In this document: piece after piece, positions 35,429 through 49,822 of the stretch | Position numbering within the stretch: the first letter of the stretch is position 1 | How the letters are laid out: every line of letters starts with the position of its first letter | From: Xiphias gladius | Taxonomy: Eukaryota > Chordata > Actinopteri > Istiophoriformes > Xiphiidae | DNA length: 64,000 nt | Direction of reading: 5' to 3' | Assembly (NCBI RefSeq): GCF_016859285.1 | Contig: NC_053422.1 | Span: forward strand, 14,975,501-15,039,500 | Position numbers and translations under genes: made by a program | Notes under the pieces: generated by a model | Databases searched by the model: none | What the model was told of the DNA's origin: nothing | Seen by the model: only the letters and a program-made list of their open reading frames with translations

Positions 35429-38400
35429 CACAGGCTCGATACAAACTCTCTCTCACTCCCTTGCTCGCTCTCCCCCTCCCTCACCCTCTCTCTTCCCTGC
35501 TCTCCTCTCTCCTGCAGTAGCTGTCTTCTATTTTACGTGCTAAAACTCCCGACAAGGTCAGCCACAGAGGTCATTAGAATTGTCAGCTTCTCTCAAAAAT
35601 GGCTTAAAAATATTTCCCCGTTGGTGCAGTGGCAGTCTTTTCTTTGTCCCGGGTAAGAAAGAAAGAATGAAAGAAAGAAATAAAGACTGAATGAAGAGAT
35701 AGGAAAAAATGATAGCTCAAATGTTTCTTCCTTCCTCCTCTCTGTCAGTGTTGCACTGTGCTTCTGTCCATGTGTCTCTCTTGGTGAGTGCAGGTGAGGA
35801 GGTTTTTATCATCAGCTGTTGTCTTGGCTATGGGATTGAGTTCCTGCGCCTCTGCCCCCTCTCGCTAGCTCTTGGTCCTTTGGGTGACACTCTATACCTG
35901 CCTGAACTTTACCTCTCTTGCGTTATCTGCCTGTAGCACATCAACCTCTCTCTCCCTCTCTTCCTCCACCTTTTCCACCTTTTTTGCTGTCATCACAGGT
36001 GAAGACTCCTCCTGTTGCCTGGGTGCTTTGTTTCAACTACTTTCATCTGTGTATATATGCATCTCAGAATTACCCTTTGCCCGTCCTTGCCTCTTCCTTG
36101 TCACCATCATTCCCCTGACAGTAATCCACGTTGCTCTCCACGCTTCCCCCTTTTCCCCATCCCTCTCAGACTATCCGCCCTCAATCCCCTGTCTTCCCCC
36201 CTGTCATATTTTGAGCCTTTGTTGTAACGCAAATTGGATTTTTTTGGAGGTGCCCAGGTCAGCTATTCATTTAGCAGGGACAAGCAGAGATAGAAAGAGA
36301 GAGAGGGATACAACAAACTCAGCAGCTATGTGATGATGAAAGACTTTTCGTTTAGCTATAACACATCACCTCTGTGTTGTCCTGCATGCATAATCTTATC
36401 CAACAAGCATGGCCGAACACACACACACACACGCACACACACACATGCACATACAGGTGAACATGTCACAACCGACCTCTATTTTTAGACATAAATGCTC
36501 ACACAAGCATGTAAACATATCATTGTGCTTTTCACCTCTCTATAAAGAGCCATATAGCTTTGTGGCTTTTATCTAAAGCAACAAATTCTGCTAAAAGCAT
36601 CAGTTTTCTATAAATAAAACATCCCATCAATTTGTTTTCTCACCTCTCCTTACTTCCACGAGAAAACGGGGACGTTGGCAGGTGTTTGGCAGCTTTGAGC
36701 TGATAAAACGTCTCACCTTTCCCCCTATTTTGCCCTTAACTGCCTCCCCTGAAATCTCCCTCCATCTCCGCCTTTCCTGCTTTCTCTCTCCGCATCTCCT
36801 ATTAGCCCATATTAAACATTTCTCTTTCAAACTGAAACCCTGATAGTGTAGCTTCTCTAGACTTAGGGATAATATATAGCTTGACTTCTCTCCAGTTCCT
36901 AATGAGATTTCTATTATTCACTTCAACACCGTCTGTCAGTTGCCTCTCTGTCTTTCTTCAGCCCCTCTCCTCATCGATTATTGATGGGATGGGAGAGGCA
37001 AATTCTTGTGGAGGCAGAAAAGAGATCCATTACAGAAAAGCTAAGTTACACACATTGAGGGTTAAAAATAGGGCTTGTATTTTGGGAACAGGTCGGTCAT
37101 CTGAGAGACGAAAGATGAAGGATTAATGGACAAGATGAAAAGAGAAATGAGGGATGGAAAAAATAGATTTTCTTGGAGAAAGTGGCAGAAAGCTAACTTA
37201 TTTCATCTCCGACTTATCTTTCACCTTGACACTCCCGGAAATTGATCAAAGACAGCAATGAATGACAGAAGATGTGGCAGTATTGTAGAAATGAAGACTT
37301 GTATTACTGCATGTTGATCACCGTGCAATGATATCTAATTACAGATCAGGACAGTTATGGGAGAGAAGGGTCGGACTGCACATGAAACTGACAGGTGTAG
37401 ACGTAAGACCAACAGTCTATGGTTAATACATAGGCAGATGACACTCAGATTAAGCTGACATGGATACCAGACACGTTTTATTTGAGCCAGACTAGTTCTC
37501 ATTACTAATTTATTAATCTCGCTTAACTGGACAGTGAAAAAGGAACACTATGTGAGTATCCACGACAGGTAAACACCAAACTCAAGCACAGTGAATTGAC
37601 AGCTATTCAACTGTTTATTTTAAGAAACAGGTATTCACAGCCATGGAACGCAATGCCATGAATGAAATGTTCAGGTTTTTTATGTAACAGGTTGTTGTTT
37701 TTTTCAACTCTATGGCTTTAGTGTGAGGTGCTCTTGTGTTGCATTATATTGTAAAATGAGTTGAGTTGGTCACAACATTCTGGTTTTCCTTTCGAACAGA
37801 GATGGAGGAATTTCCTGCCATTTAAATAGCAATGTATCCAGTAATTGATTATGTATTCTCTGTGTCAGTATCATATCAGATGCATTTCAATCCTGCATAA
37901 TAAATTACTCACAAACGGTTATCCAGTGTCCTTGCTGAAGTATAAGAAATCTGTGTGTATTTAATTTGACGTTGCTCTCCTGACATGTTCCGCTTTGTTG
38001 TCTCAAAATAAAAAAGAAAGTAGGAAAAAATATGTGCGGAATCAACACCTCTCTGATATCATGGAGTTTCTTCCATTTTTCTTTGAAGGGTTTTGTGGGG
38101 AGGGAGTTTGCCCTTATCCAAATTGAGGGTCTAAGGATAGAGGGTGTTGTATGTCTTACAGATTGTAAAGCCCCTTGAGGTAAATATGTGATTTGTGATT
38201 TTTTGGACAATAAATAGAAAACTGACTCGGCTTGACTGGAAAACCTAATAACTGGTGAAAAATAATTCTGCATCGGTACTTGAAATGAAGTAAAAGCTTT
38301 GAGTGGGCTGCAGTTGCTAGAGGTGGGCCTCCATATTGTTCATAAATGCTCAAAGTTGTATTATAAAGACCACTGAGCGGCACAGTGATGCTTCATTCAA

Positions 38401-39239
38401 AGTTAGTTTTGGGCGCCCACTGGTGGATTCAGATGTACCAACAACAACTTCATTAGAAAATTTATTCATATTATGAAACTCTCATGTGACAGTTTTTACT
38501 CTCATCTTGACTCGGATGCTTCAAAACCTAGAGGCCCAGTGTTGGACAAATGTGATGGTGGTGGGAGGTGAGAAGTGTCCATTTACATGTACAAGTCATA
38601 ACAATTACAGGATAAGGTATATAAAAACAGAAAAATACATGATGTCATATTGTTAGATATTGATTCAAAAACACACAAGAGGATATTGCAGCAAAATCAA
38701 TGACTAAAATTTAAAAACCTTTTTGCCAAGACTTTTTGCCAGTAAAGTCTTTGATTACATTTTTAGCAAACAATATGCCTTACCCCTTTTTCTAATGAAT
38801 TCAGAACCAATACAAAAACTTAAAGGATTAGACTAGTCAATATTTTTCATATTGTCAACATATTCCCTGAAAAAACCAAAACCAATAGTGTTAGAATACT
38901 GTATGTATCAGTACTTATTCAGCTGCCAGCCCCAAGCTCCATTCATCTCTACAGAAGAAGATTATACAAAAGATGTAAAGCTTTAAAAAAAAAAAAAAAA
39001 AACAGCTAAGACTATATAGCTTCATTAAAAAAAGAGAAAAAAAGTCCAAGTAAATCCCTCCAACAAATAGCGTATTTGTTTAGGAATATTTTCATCCGCG
39101 GATTAATACACAATTGGTGCTTTAGGCAACAGGGTGTTAGTGGGATTTACTCCATTTCTGTCCAGACTCATATAATAGTGAAGACTTTGAAGGAATTTAA
39201 TTTGAAGTATTAAGTGTATTTTGCTATAATTACCATATG
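35429..39239. other. Intergenic region between cabp2 and the TRIM gene
   Basis: The first part (35440-36200) is the likely promoter/5' region of the long cabp2 isoform and is strikingly C/T-rich. Its open frames are low-complexity artefacts. Short CA runs occur at 36418-36446. The remainder is AT-rich with no recognisable gene. Confidence 0.4.
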
Positions 39240-39470
39240 AATTATGGCCAAAGTTATGAGTTATGGCCAAAAACATGTTTCGTGAGGTCACTTGACCTTT
39301 GACCTTTGACCACCAAAATCTAACCAGTTCATCCTTGAGGTCAACTGAAGGCTTGTGCCAAATTTGAAGAAATTCCCTAAAGAAGTTCCTGAGATATCGT
39401 GCTCACAAGAACTGGACAGACGGGCTGACAATCCGGGAACATGATTCCTCCACTTAATCAGGTTTTGGTT
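39240..39470 (+). repeat. Dispersed teleost repeat (GAGTTATGGCCAAAAAC type)
   Basis: The order GAGTTATGGCCAAAAAC, GTGAGGTCA, TTTGACCACCAAAATCTAA, CAGTTCATCCTTGAG, CCTGAGATATCG, GGACAGACGG matches a common repeat in fish genomes. It lies just beyond the 3' end of the TRIM gene. The superfamily was not assigned. Confidence 0.55.
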
Positions 39471-39759
39471 ACACAGAAAATACTTGTTGACAGGATACCT
39501 TCATTGTGGTTCTTTGTCTTTTCATGGGGTTTGTTTACAGTAAGAAAAATGTGGAATATCCTTCTAAGTGTCATTTGTCTTGTGCTATGGTAGTTTCATC
39601 TTAATTTCAGTCTTACAAGTTATTGTTACCTGCATGTTCATCATCACCACATCATCAATTCAGCAACGTCTTTATAACAAGGCAGATGTGTGAAAGCTCA
39701 TGAATGAGTCCACCCGAATCTCTTTTGCAGTTTTATTCTGAATCTGATGATGTAGAACA

Positions 39760-42700
39760 TCAGTAGTCTCCCCAGTTTGGTTTTACTATGGTGAGTGGCT
39801 CCCAGTTGTGTCCGTTGATAATCGGCCAGGGATTAAAGTAGGGGAAAACAGGCTCTTTGAATTTCGCATCATAGAAGGTGAAGAGGTGGCTCATGTTTCC
39901 TGCATCGTAAAATGCGACTTCACCACGGCCGTAGTCCAGATAGACCCCCACCCTTCTGGGAGGTTTGGAGGGATATAACAAGCTGTCCTCTGAATCGGTG
40001 CACGCTTCATACTCGCTGGTGCCGTTGCCGTTGTCCCTCAGCACGAGGGTCCAGAATCCATCATCTGGGCAGAGGCTGATCTCGTCCTTCCTGTTAACAG
40101 AGGCTGTGGCCACGCCCAGACCCCACGCAGTCTTGGAGCCCACCTCCACCTCCCAGTAGTGTCTGCCAGAGGAGAAGGCTTCAGAGCCAAGGACGATGTT
40201 GTAGCGGGTGAAGCGCTCTGGGTTGTTGGGCAGGTTGGGCTGGATTTTGCCCACCTGGACACTGCTGCGACACAAGGAAACCCACAAGCAGGGGTAGGCT
40301 GTGTCTGGGTTAAGGGTCACGGCTGTGACAGCTTGGAAGGAAAAAAAAAAGAGTTAGAAATGGAGAAATACTCAACAAAGATGTGCTTACAGAGAACAAG
40401 ATACTGTATGCCTCATGCTTAATTAGTGTAAGATGAGCTAGAGCATCAGCTGCATGGATACCGATAAAATATAAATGACATACTGCGTCAAGAAAGAAAA
40501 CTGTGATGTAACTCCAGAGACTCATTTAATCCGGCCGTTCTGTCAAGTGTTACAGAATCAACAACGATGTACGGTGACATGCATTGGCAAATGACCTGAA
40601 ACACCCCAAACAAGTCTTTGCACACCTGACTTCAGCCCAGCAACAGACTGGTTTTAGTTGTGAGAGCAGGTACAGACACGTTTGAAACTCACTGTCGTCC
40701 AACTCATCCAGAAAGAGCAGGCCGATTCTAGACTTCAGTTTAAATGCAAAGAACAAAAATGTGTTCCGAAGATACAGCATAGCCAACTTTTTAAAAGGGG
40801 AACATTTAACATGTCCAATTCAGTTTATTAGTCACTGAGAATACCAGCCAGGGCCATGGCTACCATTCAGGACACTGGGGTTGTATTTTCTCTGGGAATG
40901 CAGGAGGTTTAGCAACCTGGACAGGGGGTATCAGGCACAACAATGGAGAAGGGAAAGCAGCCTTGAAGAGTCAAAACTACAGCAACATATAGTTGGACAC
41001 TTTTTGGCTTCAGGTTCTTCAAGTTCAAGTGGTGTATGATGAACCTGATGAAGGCTGACAAGAAAGTTGTTCTTATACCAAAATTGTTACTAAAGTTTAA
41101 TTGACATTTAAGGTAATTACCATTCTATTATTGACAAAAATTCCAGACTTGCCACCACTTGCCAACAAAATAAATAAATGAGCAAGTCACTAATTCCCCT
41201 CCAGAATATGATTGCTGGCTTTGCAGAAGTGAATTGAAACACAAAACATTTAAAATTTCATTTTGTGGGAGACTTTAAAAAACAAACAAAAAAAAAGGAT
41301 TATCAAAGAGTTTAATGAATAAAATATTAAAAATCCAAATAGTTAAAATATTTTTAGACTTTTTTTTTGTGTCTAGTCAGAATTTTTCTGGCTATGGTAT
41401 ATACACAGCCTGTGAAAACAGCTGTACAATCTTCTGTGGCTCTGGAGGAGCGTTAAAGTCTGACACAATTACTCCAGTGGTACCTCTGCTTGAGTTTGGA
41501 GACGATACATTTTTGACAGAAAGCCCACCTAACAAATCTTATGCGTTGTTTGAAAGTCATGCGCGTTCACGAGACAGGCAGATGAAACAAAATATACTAC
41601 TGTTGGGGAATTTTCTATCGGGTCACACAGGTCAAGCATGGGCCTTGAGGTCTCAGGCGAAACAGCAGCAATCTTTCTGAAAGGCACACAGTCGTCTCTC
41701 CTCGAGACGTTGGGCAGCTGTCTGAGGTTGTTTTGTGAAAACAGCCATTCTGATAAAAGTGAGGCAGCATTGCTTTAGTAGCCAAGGTCAAAGGAGATGG
41801 CTGTTTTGGCCTGACTAGACGCCATAGATTGGGGTCTGCTAGAATCCATGGGCATAGCCAGATAACAGTGGCTCCAGACCAGGATCGCTGACGTTTTACT
41901 GAAGGCTACATGCAACGTGATCTGAACTAATATGGGTAAAAACATTTCCCTGTTTACAGAATAGTGAACCAATAGACTAACTCCACGTACTGTGGAGGCA
42001 CCATTTCTGGTATTTGCAACTTAATCTGTAAGGGTTAAAAGACTGAGCACGGGACTGAGCTTCAGTATTGAGACAGCATCATGTGCATTAACTTGTATCC
42101 ATAATTTTGCCATTCTCCTTGGCCAAGCTCCAATAAATATTTTAAGCATACGACATCTTGGGCTCCTGAACACTTTCTTCACTGGCGAGTTGACCAATAA
42201 TCAGTACTGTGTTGCAGTAGGACCCAGTGTTTTTGGATCTTAAGCAACACAAGGGACTAAAAATTGAGATATATCTGCCTCTGCCGCATCAATTTTGACT
42301 GTTCCTTTTTAACCTATAACATCTCTCGGGAGCTCTGCTCTTGTTGGTGTGTGTTGGTGGAGTGTGTTTATACACCTGGCTGAAAAATGGAGCTCATTTT
42401 CCTCCAGGTCCTGTACTGCAGGGGTCCCAGAAACTCTCCTGACTGCAGATCGACACCCACTTCTGGAGGGCGCTCAAACAAGCTCTCAGCCCTAAGAGAG
42501 AAAGGAAAAAGAGAGTGATTTAAAGCCTACAACTGGCAACGGAAGAAAGTAAGGAATCCTGCTTAGTTTTGTGAGACACACAAGTGATCATCATTCCTCG
42601 TGGTAACTTTTGTGGATACAAATTAGTGTTGATATTTGCCAATAGTCCTTTCACAACTGTCAAGCAAATGTATGCTAATATAAAATATAGTCGCAAAATG

Positions 42701-45700
42701 ATAAAAGGTGTAACTGTTAGCCAGAGGTTTCTTAGCATTATGAAATGTCAAGAATGATATACTTGTAAAAAAAAATATATTATGGCACAGAAAAAGTAAG
42801 CTAATCATAAAGTTCTCCTTTGTTTTAATTAGAAAAAGTCAAGATGTAAGCCATGTATAGCACGTTGAGGGTGTGGCCTTTAAGCCATATCTTTATGTTA
42901 TATCTATATTCTAAGCTAAGCCGCCTATGTGACGAGTCTGATCTAGGAATGCACTTGTAGACATTTCTGTTGTAACTGCGCTGTCATAAACAGTCAGACC
43001 TTCCACTTTCTAGGGACCAATCGCTGGCACGACAATGAGTGACCACAATCCTGTCCCCACATCCTGTTTCAGTGAGACTTTAAGTTAATTACGAAACAAA
43101 ACACAACTTCCTTGTGACTTCTGACAGTTGATTCAGACAGTCACATAGAGAAGGAAGGGAAATCACATAAAAATTGAATGAGTGACTCCGTAAGAAATCA
43201 CTGCCATTGTATGATCATGTTATGTTCAGGATGATACTCACCCTCCAATGAAATCTTTGATTCCCTAAAAAAGAGCAGATCACAACAGGCCTATGATTAC
43301 AAAATACTCCAGTCTCTGCGGAAATGTGCAGATAATACTTACCTCTGATACTACACTTCTAGAGTATAACAATATTCTTTGCTATTTGCTCAGCTCTGTT
43401 TTTTTCATGCATCTGATATTACTTTTTTTCCATCTGTCTAGATTAAAGGAAAGGTTCTATACAATAGATACATCATCCATTCATTCTTATCTTCCTCCTC
43501 TGTTCTCCCTCCTCTCTCCTACCTTGAGCTGCTCTGGGTTCTCTTCTTCCCTCAGTTTGAGGAGAAGCTCGTCGGCTGTACTTTCCAGTTGGCTGATTTG
43601 CTCCGTCGCTTGAGTGAGCGCCTCCTCCAGCTGGCTGAGTTTCTCCTCTTTCTGCTTCTGCAGTTTCTCCTTTATCCGCTCCTCCTCCTCGAGAAGGAAC
43701 TCCCTCAGACGGCCAAACTCTGCAGAGACCAGCTCCTCCAGATCACCCGCTCTCCCCTGAAACACAGAGAGGACTGCGGTTAGCAAGGAAAGTGCTCTAT
43801 GAAGTGTTTTCCTGCTTTCACAATTAGAAAGTAAAGCCAGCGAGTTTTTTCACCAGATAAATTAAACTGCGTATCACACTGTTTCGTTTTCTAATGTATT
43901 TCCGTGGGGCGTCATTTTGCTGAAAAAGCTGTGTGAACGTTCAGACAATTAGGAAGAATAAAAAAGAGACAAAATCTTAATAATGCATTTCCCTCATCTG
44001 AAAGCCTGGTGTTTGTTACTTAAACTAATATTAACCAGTACATGTAAAAAAAATGATATTACTTGGGTGAAAAATGCTGCTTTCCTGGTCTGTTGGGGGG
44101 AATCTTTCAACATGTTGCACTGACACTGACTGACATCGGCAAATTTTAACAGTATTTTAAAGTGGATGTTTGTCTTAAATGATTTGTGTCTATAAATACA
44201 TTTTATTTAAAGCATGTACCATTCTTCTGGACGTGGCAGCTAAACAGGTCTGCATGTGCGTATCATTTTACAGACACACACACACGGACATACAGAAAGA
44301 GAAATGTGCAAGAAAACACAAATTGAAAAACTTCCTCTCAATCTTGCTCACCCACATCCTGTCAAACCGGCAGAACTAGAGAAGTGAAAATCTGTGAGTG
44401 TGCACATAAACTGGGTCAAACAGACAGAGAAGAAAACATACGTACTCAGACACTCAGACAGGCAGACAGACAGGATAGAAAAAGACAGTTGCTAGTAGGC
44501 AAGAGACACAGACGTGTAGTTATCTGCTGCTGCAGAAAAGCTCCACTCTAGGCTCATATCTCAGTTCAACACACACATACACACAAAGACCTCTGGGTGA
44601 ATGAGGTGAATGCTGAAGTGGTAGAGAAAGCGACTCAGCTTAAACTCTGTCTGCTGTTATCTCTCTCTGTGAGGGTGTGTAACAGTCTTTTGTATACTTG
44701 CACATTCTGCACATATATGTGTCTGAGTGTCTGTGTGTGTGTGTGTGCTTGTGTGTGTGTGTGTGTGTGTATGGGTGGGTCTGACTTAGGTTACTTTTGG
44801 GGACAAATTTCAGGCTAAAGACCAGTTCATTGGGGACGGCTTGTCCAATTGGGGACAAAAGCCGTGTCCCCATTTGCGAAAAAGCAGATTTTTGAGTCAG
44901 TGGTTATAGTTAAGGTAAGTCTCCAGGAAATGAATGCAAGTCTAGGTAATTTCCCCAAAAGTAAACTTGTGTGCACGCACGTGTGTGTGTGTGTGTGTGT
45001 GCCCTGTGTGTCAGCCTTGCATAAGATGTGAACATGAGAAAAACAAACATGACATGACGCGTATGAATGTTTATTAACCACCCATTACTCTTCACGACCA
45101 GACCTCTGCATTTGCAAAACACGAGAATCACCAGGTTCAACGTACGATGCTGAGTAACAACCTGTGTCACCGCCAGTCATAATTAGGACGAGTCATCCAT
45201 CATTCACATCTGTCAGACAGGTAAAGTTCTATTCAAAGTACACATACACACGAGTATTTTTTGCTAGGATTACGTTCAGGATATCATTTCTTCCCTTCAC
45301 AATGTTTCACAAATAGCCCACACACGGATACACTAACAAACACACACATATCTCGATACCTTAATGAGGAGGATCTTTTCATTGGTCTGTTTTTGGAAGA
45401 GCGCGGCCTCCTCTTTCTGTAGCTGAACCCTCTCCAGGGCCACAGACAGCTTATCCTGTTGGTAGGCGGCAGAAAGAGACAATCACATGCACAATGTCGT
45501 TAACAAGTGGGATCAGTAAACTAGATTATACTTACATGAAGAGTTAATTGGATTGGTTCCTGTCTCTGAACAACATCATCCTTAATGGGAGTCATATGAT
45601 GCCCACGCTTCCCAAACTACGTGCTCTGACCCACAAACTCAAAGAAAATGGGAATGCAGCACCAGTAAAACACGTTAAAAGACACAGAGAGGCCCCTCAG

Positions 45701-46850
45701 AGTGAGTCTCCAAACAAACTGATGACAGTCAGCTGCGACCTTGAAAGGGTAGGGGAGTTATAAGAGTTCACACTGAGCCGCCGAATTCCTGTAAAACACA
45801 AAGTACCCGAAGGCTCCTGGGGAAAACAAGGAGTCTGCTTTCAAAAACAAATGCCATGTCTCTCCACTGCTCTGTCAAAGCCCTGTCGTTTAGCACCGGA
45901 GCAGCTGTGGTTTTTAATCAATTCAATTTCTAGTGAAAAAAGGTTTTATTTGACTTCTAGGAGTGTTTGTCAAGCTTGAGGAGCATTTGTTTGCATGAAC
46001 AAGGAGAGGACTGTCAAATGAACATGGAGGGGAATGGCACTCCCTAAAACTTAACCAGAGTCCTCATTCTATCTCGTAGCTCCCGCTTTCATCAAATATC
46101 AAACAGAATTGAATTATTCAGCTGAAAACTGTAGAAAAAAAACTTAGGGGATCATTCCTATTATTGATTGCTCACATTAGTCACATAATAAAATCTTCCG
46201 GGTCACATAGTCCCCACTTCATCTAGAAAAGTGGTCTGACTTAAGGTTTTGGTGGGTAACAGATCCTGTCAAATGAGACGCCTTTGGTTTAAATGGACTG
46301 GGAGGTCTGAAACCAGACGATGAGACAATACCTTGTAGTTTTCAAAAGCCTCCGTAATAGGGATGACGTTGTGGGTCTTGTGGTCTCGGGACATACCGCA
46401 CACCAGACAGATGGGGAGCTGGTCGTCCTCACAGTAAAGCTTCAGCTTCTCCTCATGTTCCTCGCACATATCCATACCCAGGCGAGGCCAGTGCCCGATG
46501 GACGAGGCCAGGCTGCTCATGCTGGACCCGGGCTCCCGGTCCTCCGGCTCCTCCAGCGCGCCTTCCGGGTCCCATCCGGTTGTGCCCGAGGCGGTGTCCA
46601 TGGCCCGGACTCGGCGCACACTGTCCACGACGTTGCACAGGAGCGAGTTGGGCCGCAGTTTGCGGGCGCACGACTTTCTGCACTTTGGACAATTCGACAG
46701 CTCGTCCGCCTTGGCTTCCCAGCACTGGATGATGCACCGCTGGCAGAAGTGGTGTCCGCACTCGAGGATCACCGGATCACGGAACAGCTCCAGACACACC
46801 GGACAGGTCAGCTCCGACTGGAGTTCGTCAAGTGCGCTGGCCTCCGCCAT
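39760..46850 (-). CDS. TRIM E3 ubiquitin ligase (RING, B-box, coiled coil, PRY-SPRY), 6 exons, 519 aa
   Basis: Exons in transcript order are 46332-46850, 45360-45455, 43523-43756, 43242-43264, 42376-42491 and 39760-40331. The 96-, 234- and 23-base exons are the classic TRIM pattern. The RING finger (residues about 16-60) has CPVCLELF, CGHHFCQRC and CPKC. The B-box 2 (about 126-165) has CEEH, YCEDDQ, CLVC and HKTH. The coiled coil is long and Glu/Lys-rich. The PRY-SPRY domain has LNPDTAYP, SGRHYWEVEV and VGVYLDYGRGEVAFYD. RING domains of this family transfer ubiquitin and the SPRY domain picks targets, often in innate immunity. The start at 46850 (MAEASALDELQSE) is favoured over an upstream in-frame ATG at 46997, whose leader has a poly-Phe run. 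AATAAA reads from 39732-39737. It is class IV, perhaps near TRIM69/TRIM39; the exact orthologue is not fixed. Confidence 0.9.
44735..45001. repeat. Microsatellite-flanked dispersed repeat in a TRIM intron
   Basis: A unit of about 190 bases containing TTTTGGGGACAAATTTCAGG, GACCAGTTCATTGGGGACGG and GTCCCCATTTGCGAAAAAGC is bordered by TG runs on both sides (44735-44770 and 44981-45001). The same unit joined to TG tracts is common in teleost genomes. Confidence 0.55.
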
Positions 46851-49670
46851 TCTCGGCTGGGCACATAGTCGTAGACAGAGACGTCTGACGGGAACACCGT
46901 GACAAGAGAAAAAAAAAAAAAAAAAGGCTCGACTGCTCTTCCGTTCACGCCGAGAGAGGGAGTGGTCTGAGGCTGGGAGCAGAGCAGATGTTGTCACGGA
47001 AGAGACGAGGAGGGGGCGTGCAGCAACAGGCCCGGTGCAGCCGCGATGAGCGCGCTCACGGGCTCGTCGTTGGCCGAACAGCCGGTCGTCGTGTCATCTC
47101 CCTGCGGCGGGCAGGTCGACTTTTGTCTCCCTAGTGACCGTTGCCACAAGTCAGCCTTTAGATTGTACCCAGTGGCTTAATAAATGGTGAACACATTGTT
47201 TATAGGACAATCATAAGCATTAAGAAACAACTTTAGGGTTGCCGAAATTTTACACATCTCTACTTTACTTGCGAAGAAGGTTACTTTGTGTTTTTCTTTT
47301 TTCCGGTGTTTTTGTTTTCTCACGTCTATATTTATGTCTGTTGGTTGGTTGATTGTGTTTTGTTTTGCTTGTTGAAGCGCTCTCTGACATCCTCCTCTGC
47401 TGTGTGAATAAACTTCATTATTTACTTGTTTTCCAATGGTGCAACCCAACAACTCGTTGATTTGAAGTTAGTGGTTAAAAACGGCACGGACAAGACAAAC
47501 GCACTTACGGATTTATCAGTAGCTGGTGCTCCTCACTTACCCCCCCCCTGATTAGCTTGACTGATTTAGCCCTAGTACTTTCAGCAAATACGCTACTCTG
47601 CATTCACGCGGAATCAGTATTAGCTACTGACGAGCAAAGGGCACGACTGTGTTTGCGGGGTTTCATCAGTTGTGCTTCAGAGTGCGACTGCAGTCCACAG
47701 CCTTAGTTCAGGTAGACAGGCGTAGGTGTTTACTACGAGTTCCCAAACACACGCCGCAGCCTCTGAGTCAGTCAAACACAAAACAAGCGAGATGGGAAAC
47801 CTGCTGACACAGCGTGCGTCGCTGTAAGGACGACTCGGCAGCTTTCCTCTATGTGGAAACAGAAACCACGGTGACTCCTGGCCAGCCCCGGGCTACGACC
47901 CATCCCCGGTGACCGTAAAGTCGACGTTATTACCCGCAGTCCAACCAGTTTTGCTGGCCCGCGCCCCAGTAGCGCCCGTGGCCCTGGGGGTCGTGCCTCC
48001 GAGGGCTCACTAGATGGCCCTGGCGTACAGGCTGCCACCCGCGCCTCTGCAGACCAACCGCCGGGTTCGTGCAGCGCCAGCTCCTTTTTGATTACTGCAG
48101 GGGTTTCCAATTTCCACCCCCAAGAGAAACCCATCAGCACTCACAAATCACAGACGAATGTGTGAATATTTTGTTTTTTGGATGAAAGGGGAGATGTTGA
48201 GACGGGTCTTCCATTCAAGAGGGTTTTTTTTAATCTACAGTGACCTCATTCCCTCCCAAGATGATCTCTCAACTAACGAGACAATTTCAGTCACTTGGAG
48301 GGGTTTGGGTTGGTCTAAATTCTCGTGTGCTTGAAATTTGGTTCCAGTTAGATATGAAGAGATGCCAGGGCCAGGATCGCCAAATTTCTATATCGATATC
48401 ATATAGAAATTATTAAAATTCATTATAAAAAGGGCCCAACATTTTATAGTTTTTTAATGAATATGTTTCCAAATGCACGTTCATTACTACTGATACTACT
48501 TTAAATTTAAATAACAAAAGTGTTTACGGTGTGAAATCTTACAAGGTGATTTCCGTGCACATGAACGCATCAACAGCAGAAAAGCAAAGAGTGCATTCAC
48601 TAAAAGGTATGTTTATGAGCCCAGAATGTGACCTAACATTAGGTGGATCCGTTTTTTTTGCTTCTTTGTATCAATCCATTGACGATAGCAGCGATACTCA
48701 AAACAAGTATTGGCATGATAAGTCAACTCATCAATACTTGAGGTACCTCATTCCCTTTATTTGTATTGTACACCACGTTGGTTTTCCCCCATGATTTCTT
48801 GTCCTTTCCACAATCTAACAATTCCTTAGCGCAGTAAAATGATCATTTTTGACAAATTGTCAGAAAATGACTGACACGGGGATTTTCCCACCAATGCACA
48901 AGGCCCATAACGGAATAAAGAAACTACACTTTTCGTAAAAAATGACGGTTGAGAAATAGCAGAAGTTCTATGTATAGAATATGGAGCTTTAATATCTTTC
49001 GGTTTTCAGGATGAGGGGAGTTTCAGTGACTCAAGGAATGCAAGATCACACAGAAACCAGGAAAAGACAGAAAAATTAAACTTGCTCAGAGGAGGGTGTC
49101 TGTGTTTTATCAATAAAGACATTGTCGCAAATAAACAAATGAGTTTTCCTAAACAACTCTTGGAGTCAGTTTGGGACAGTACTGTATAAATGCAGGACTA
49201 CTATTTGCATCATACAAATGCAATTTGTATGCAATTTATTCACACCTCTATTTCCAAACCTCTAAGTCTCCCAATGCTTCATCTTTTTGGACAAAGTGTG
49301 AGAAAGCCGGTGTTGACAAACACTCTGCACAGAAATGGGGGTGTCTGGTTCTTCCACCTGTAAAAACCTGGTCCTGGAGGAGACGCACACAAGTAAACGG
49401 GGGTTTTGTTCTTTTTTGGCCTCAAGATTATCAGACTGTCTCATGGGCCAGCAGACCTACACGACTGGTGTGACGAGAAACGGATCCCTAGTATTAGACC
49501 TAGTGGTATTTATGGATCTTAGAGTGCGGCTTCTTTTTCCTTACTTTCCTTTCCTTATATGCAGATCCATTGTTTCCCAGAAGCCAGCCTGACTGCTGGT
49601 TAGCAGGGGAAGTTTGATAGCAAACGGGGTTTCGAGAGGGTTAAACCTGTCACTCGCAGGGTTGCTGCCG
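46851..49670. other. Intergenic region between TRIM and the endod1-like gene
   Basis: The segment 46851-47130 is GC- and CpG-rich and is the likely TRIM promoter. A second GC-rich block at 47860-48080 has an open minus-strand frame (47772-48140) without recognisable domain content. The rest is AT-rich and I see nothing to name in it. Confidence 0.4.
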
Positions 49671-49674
49671 TCAG

Positions 49675-49682
49675 TATATATA
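49675..49682 (+). promoter_or_regulatory. TATA box of the endod1-like gene
   Basis: TATATATA lies about 30 bases before a plausible start site near 49705 and 148 bases before the ATG. The leader may be spliced (a CAG acceptor-like site precedes 49771), which was not resolved. Confidence 0.55.
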
Positions 49683-49822
49683 GGAGGAAACCTCAGTGAC
49701 AGGTCACATACACCCAGACTCCAGACACTGAACGGACACAAAGGAACTATAGGAAGTCTGTGTTTGCAGACATCCTTTACCACCAGACTTACATAAGCCG
49801 GCCTGTTGCTCTATTGTGCAGG

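Noticed and set aside
35872-36333. 153-codon ORF upstream of cabp2
   Set aside because: C/T-rich low-complexity sequence without domain, splice or start context.
46269-46997. Upstream TRIM start at 46997
   Set aside because: The added 49 residues include a poly-Phe run from a poly-A/T tract and have no TRIM character. The MAEASALDEL start sits directly before the RING.
47772-48140. 122-codon minus-strand ORF in a GC-rich block
   Set aside because: No recognisable motif or exon partner. Pro/Ala/Gly content follows from base composition. It could be revisited with transcript data.
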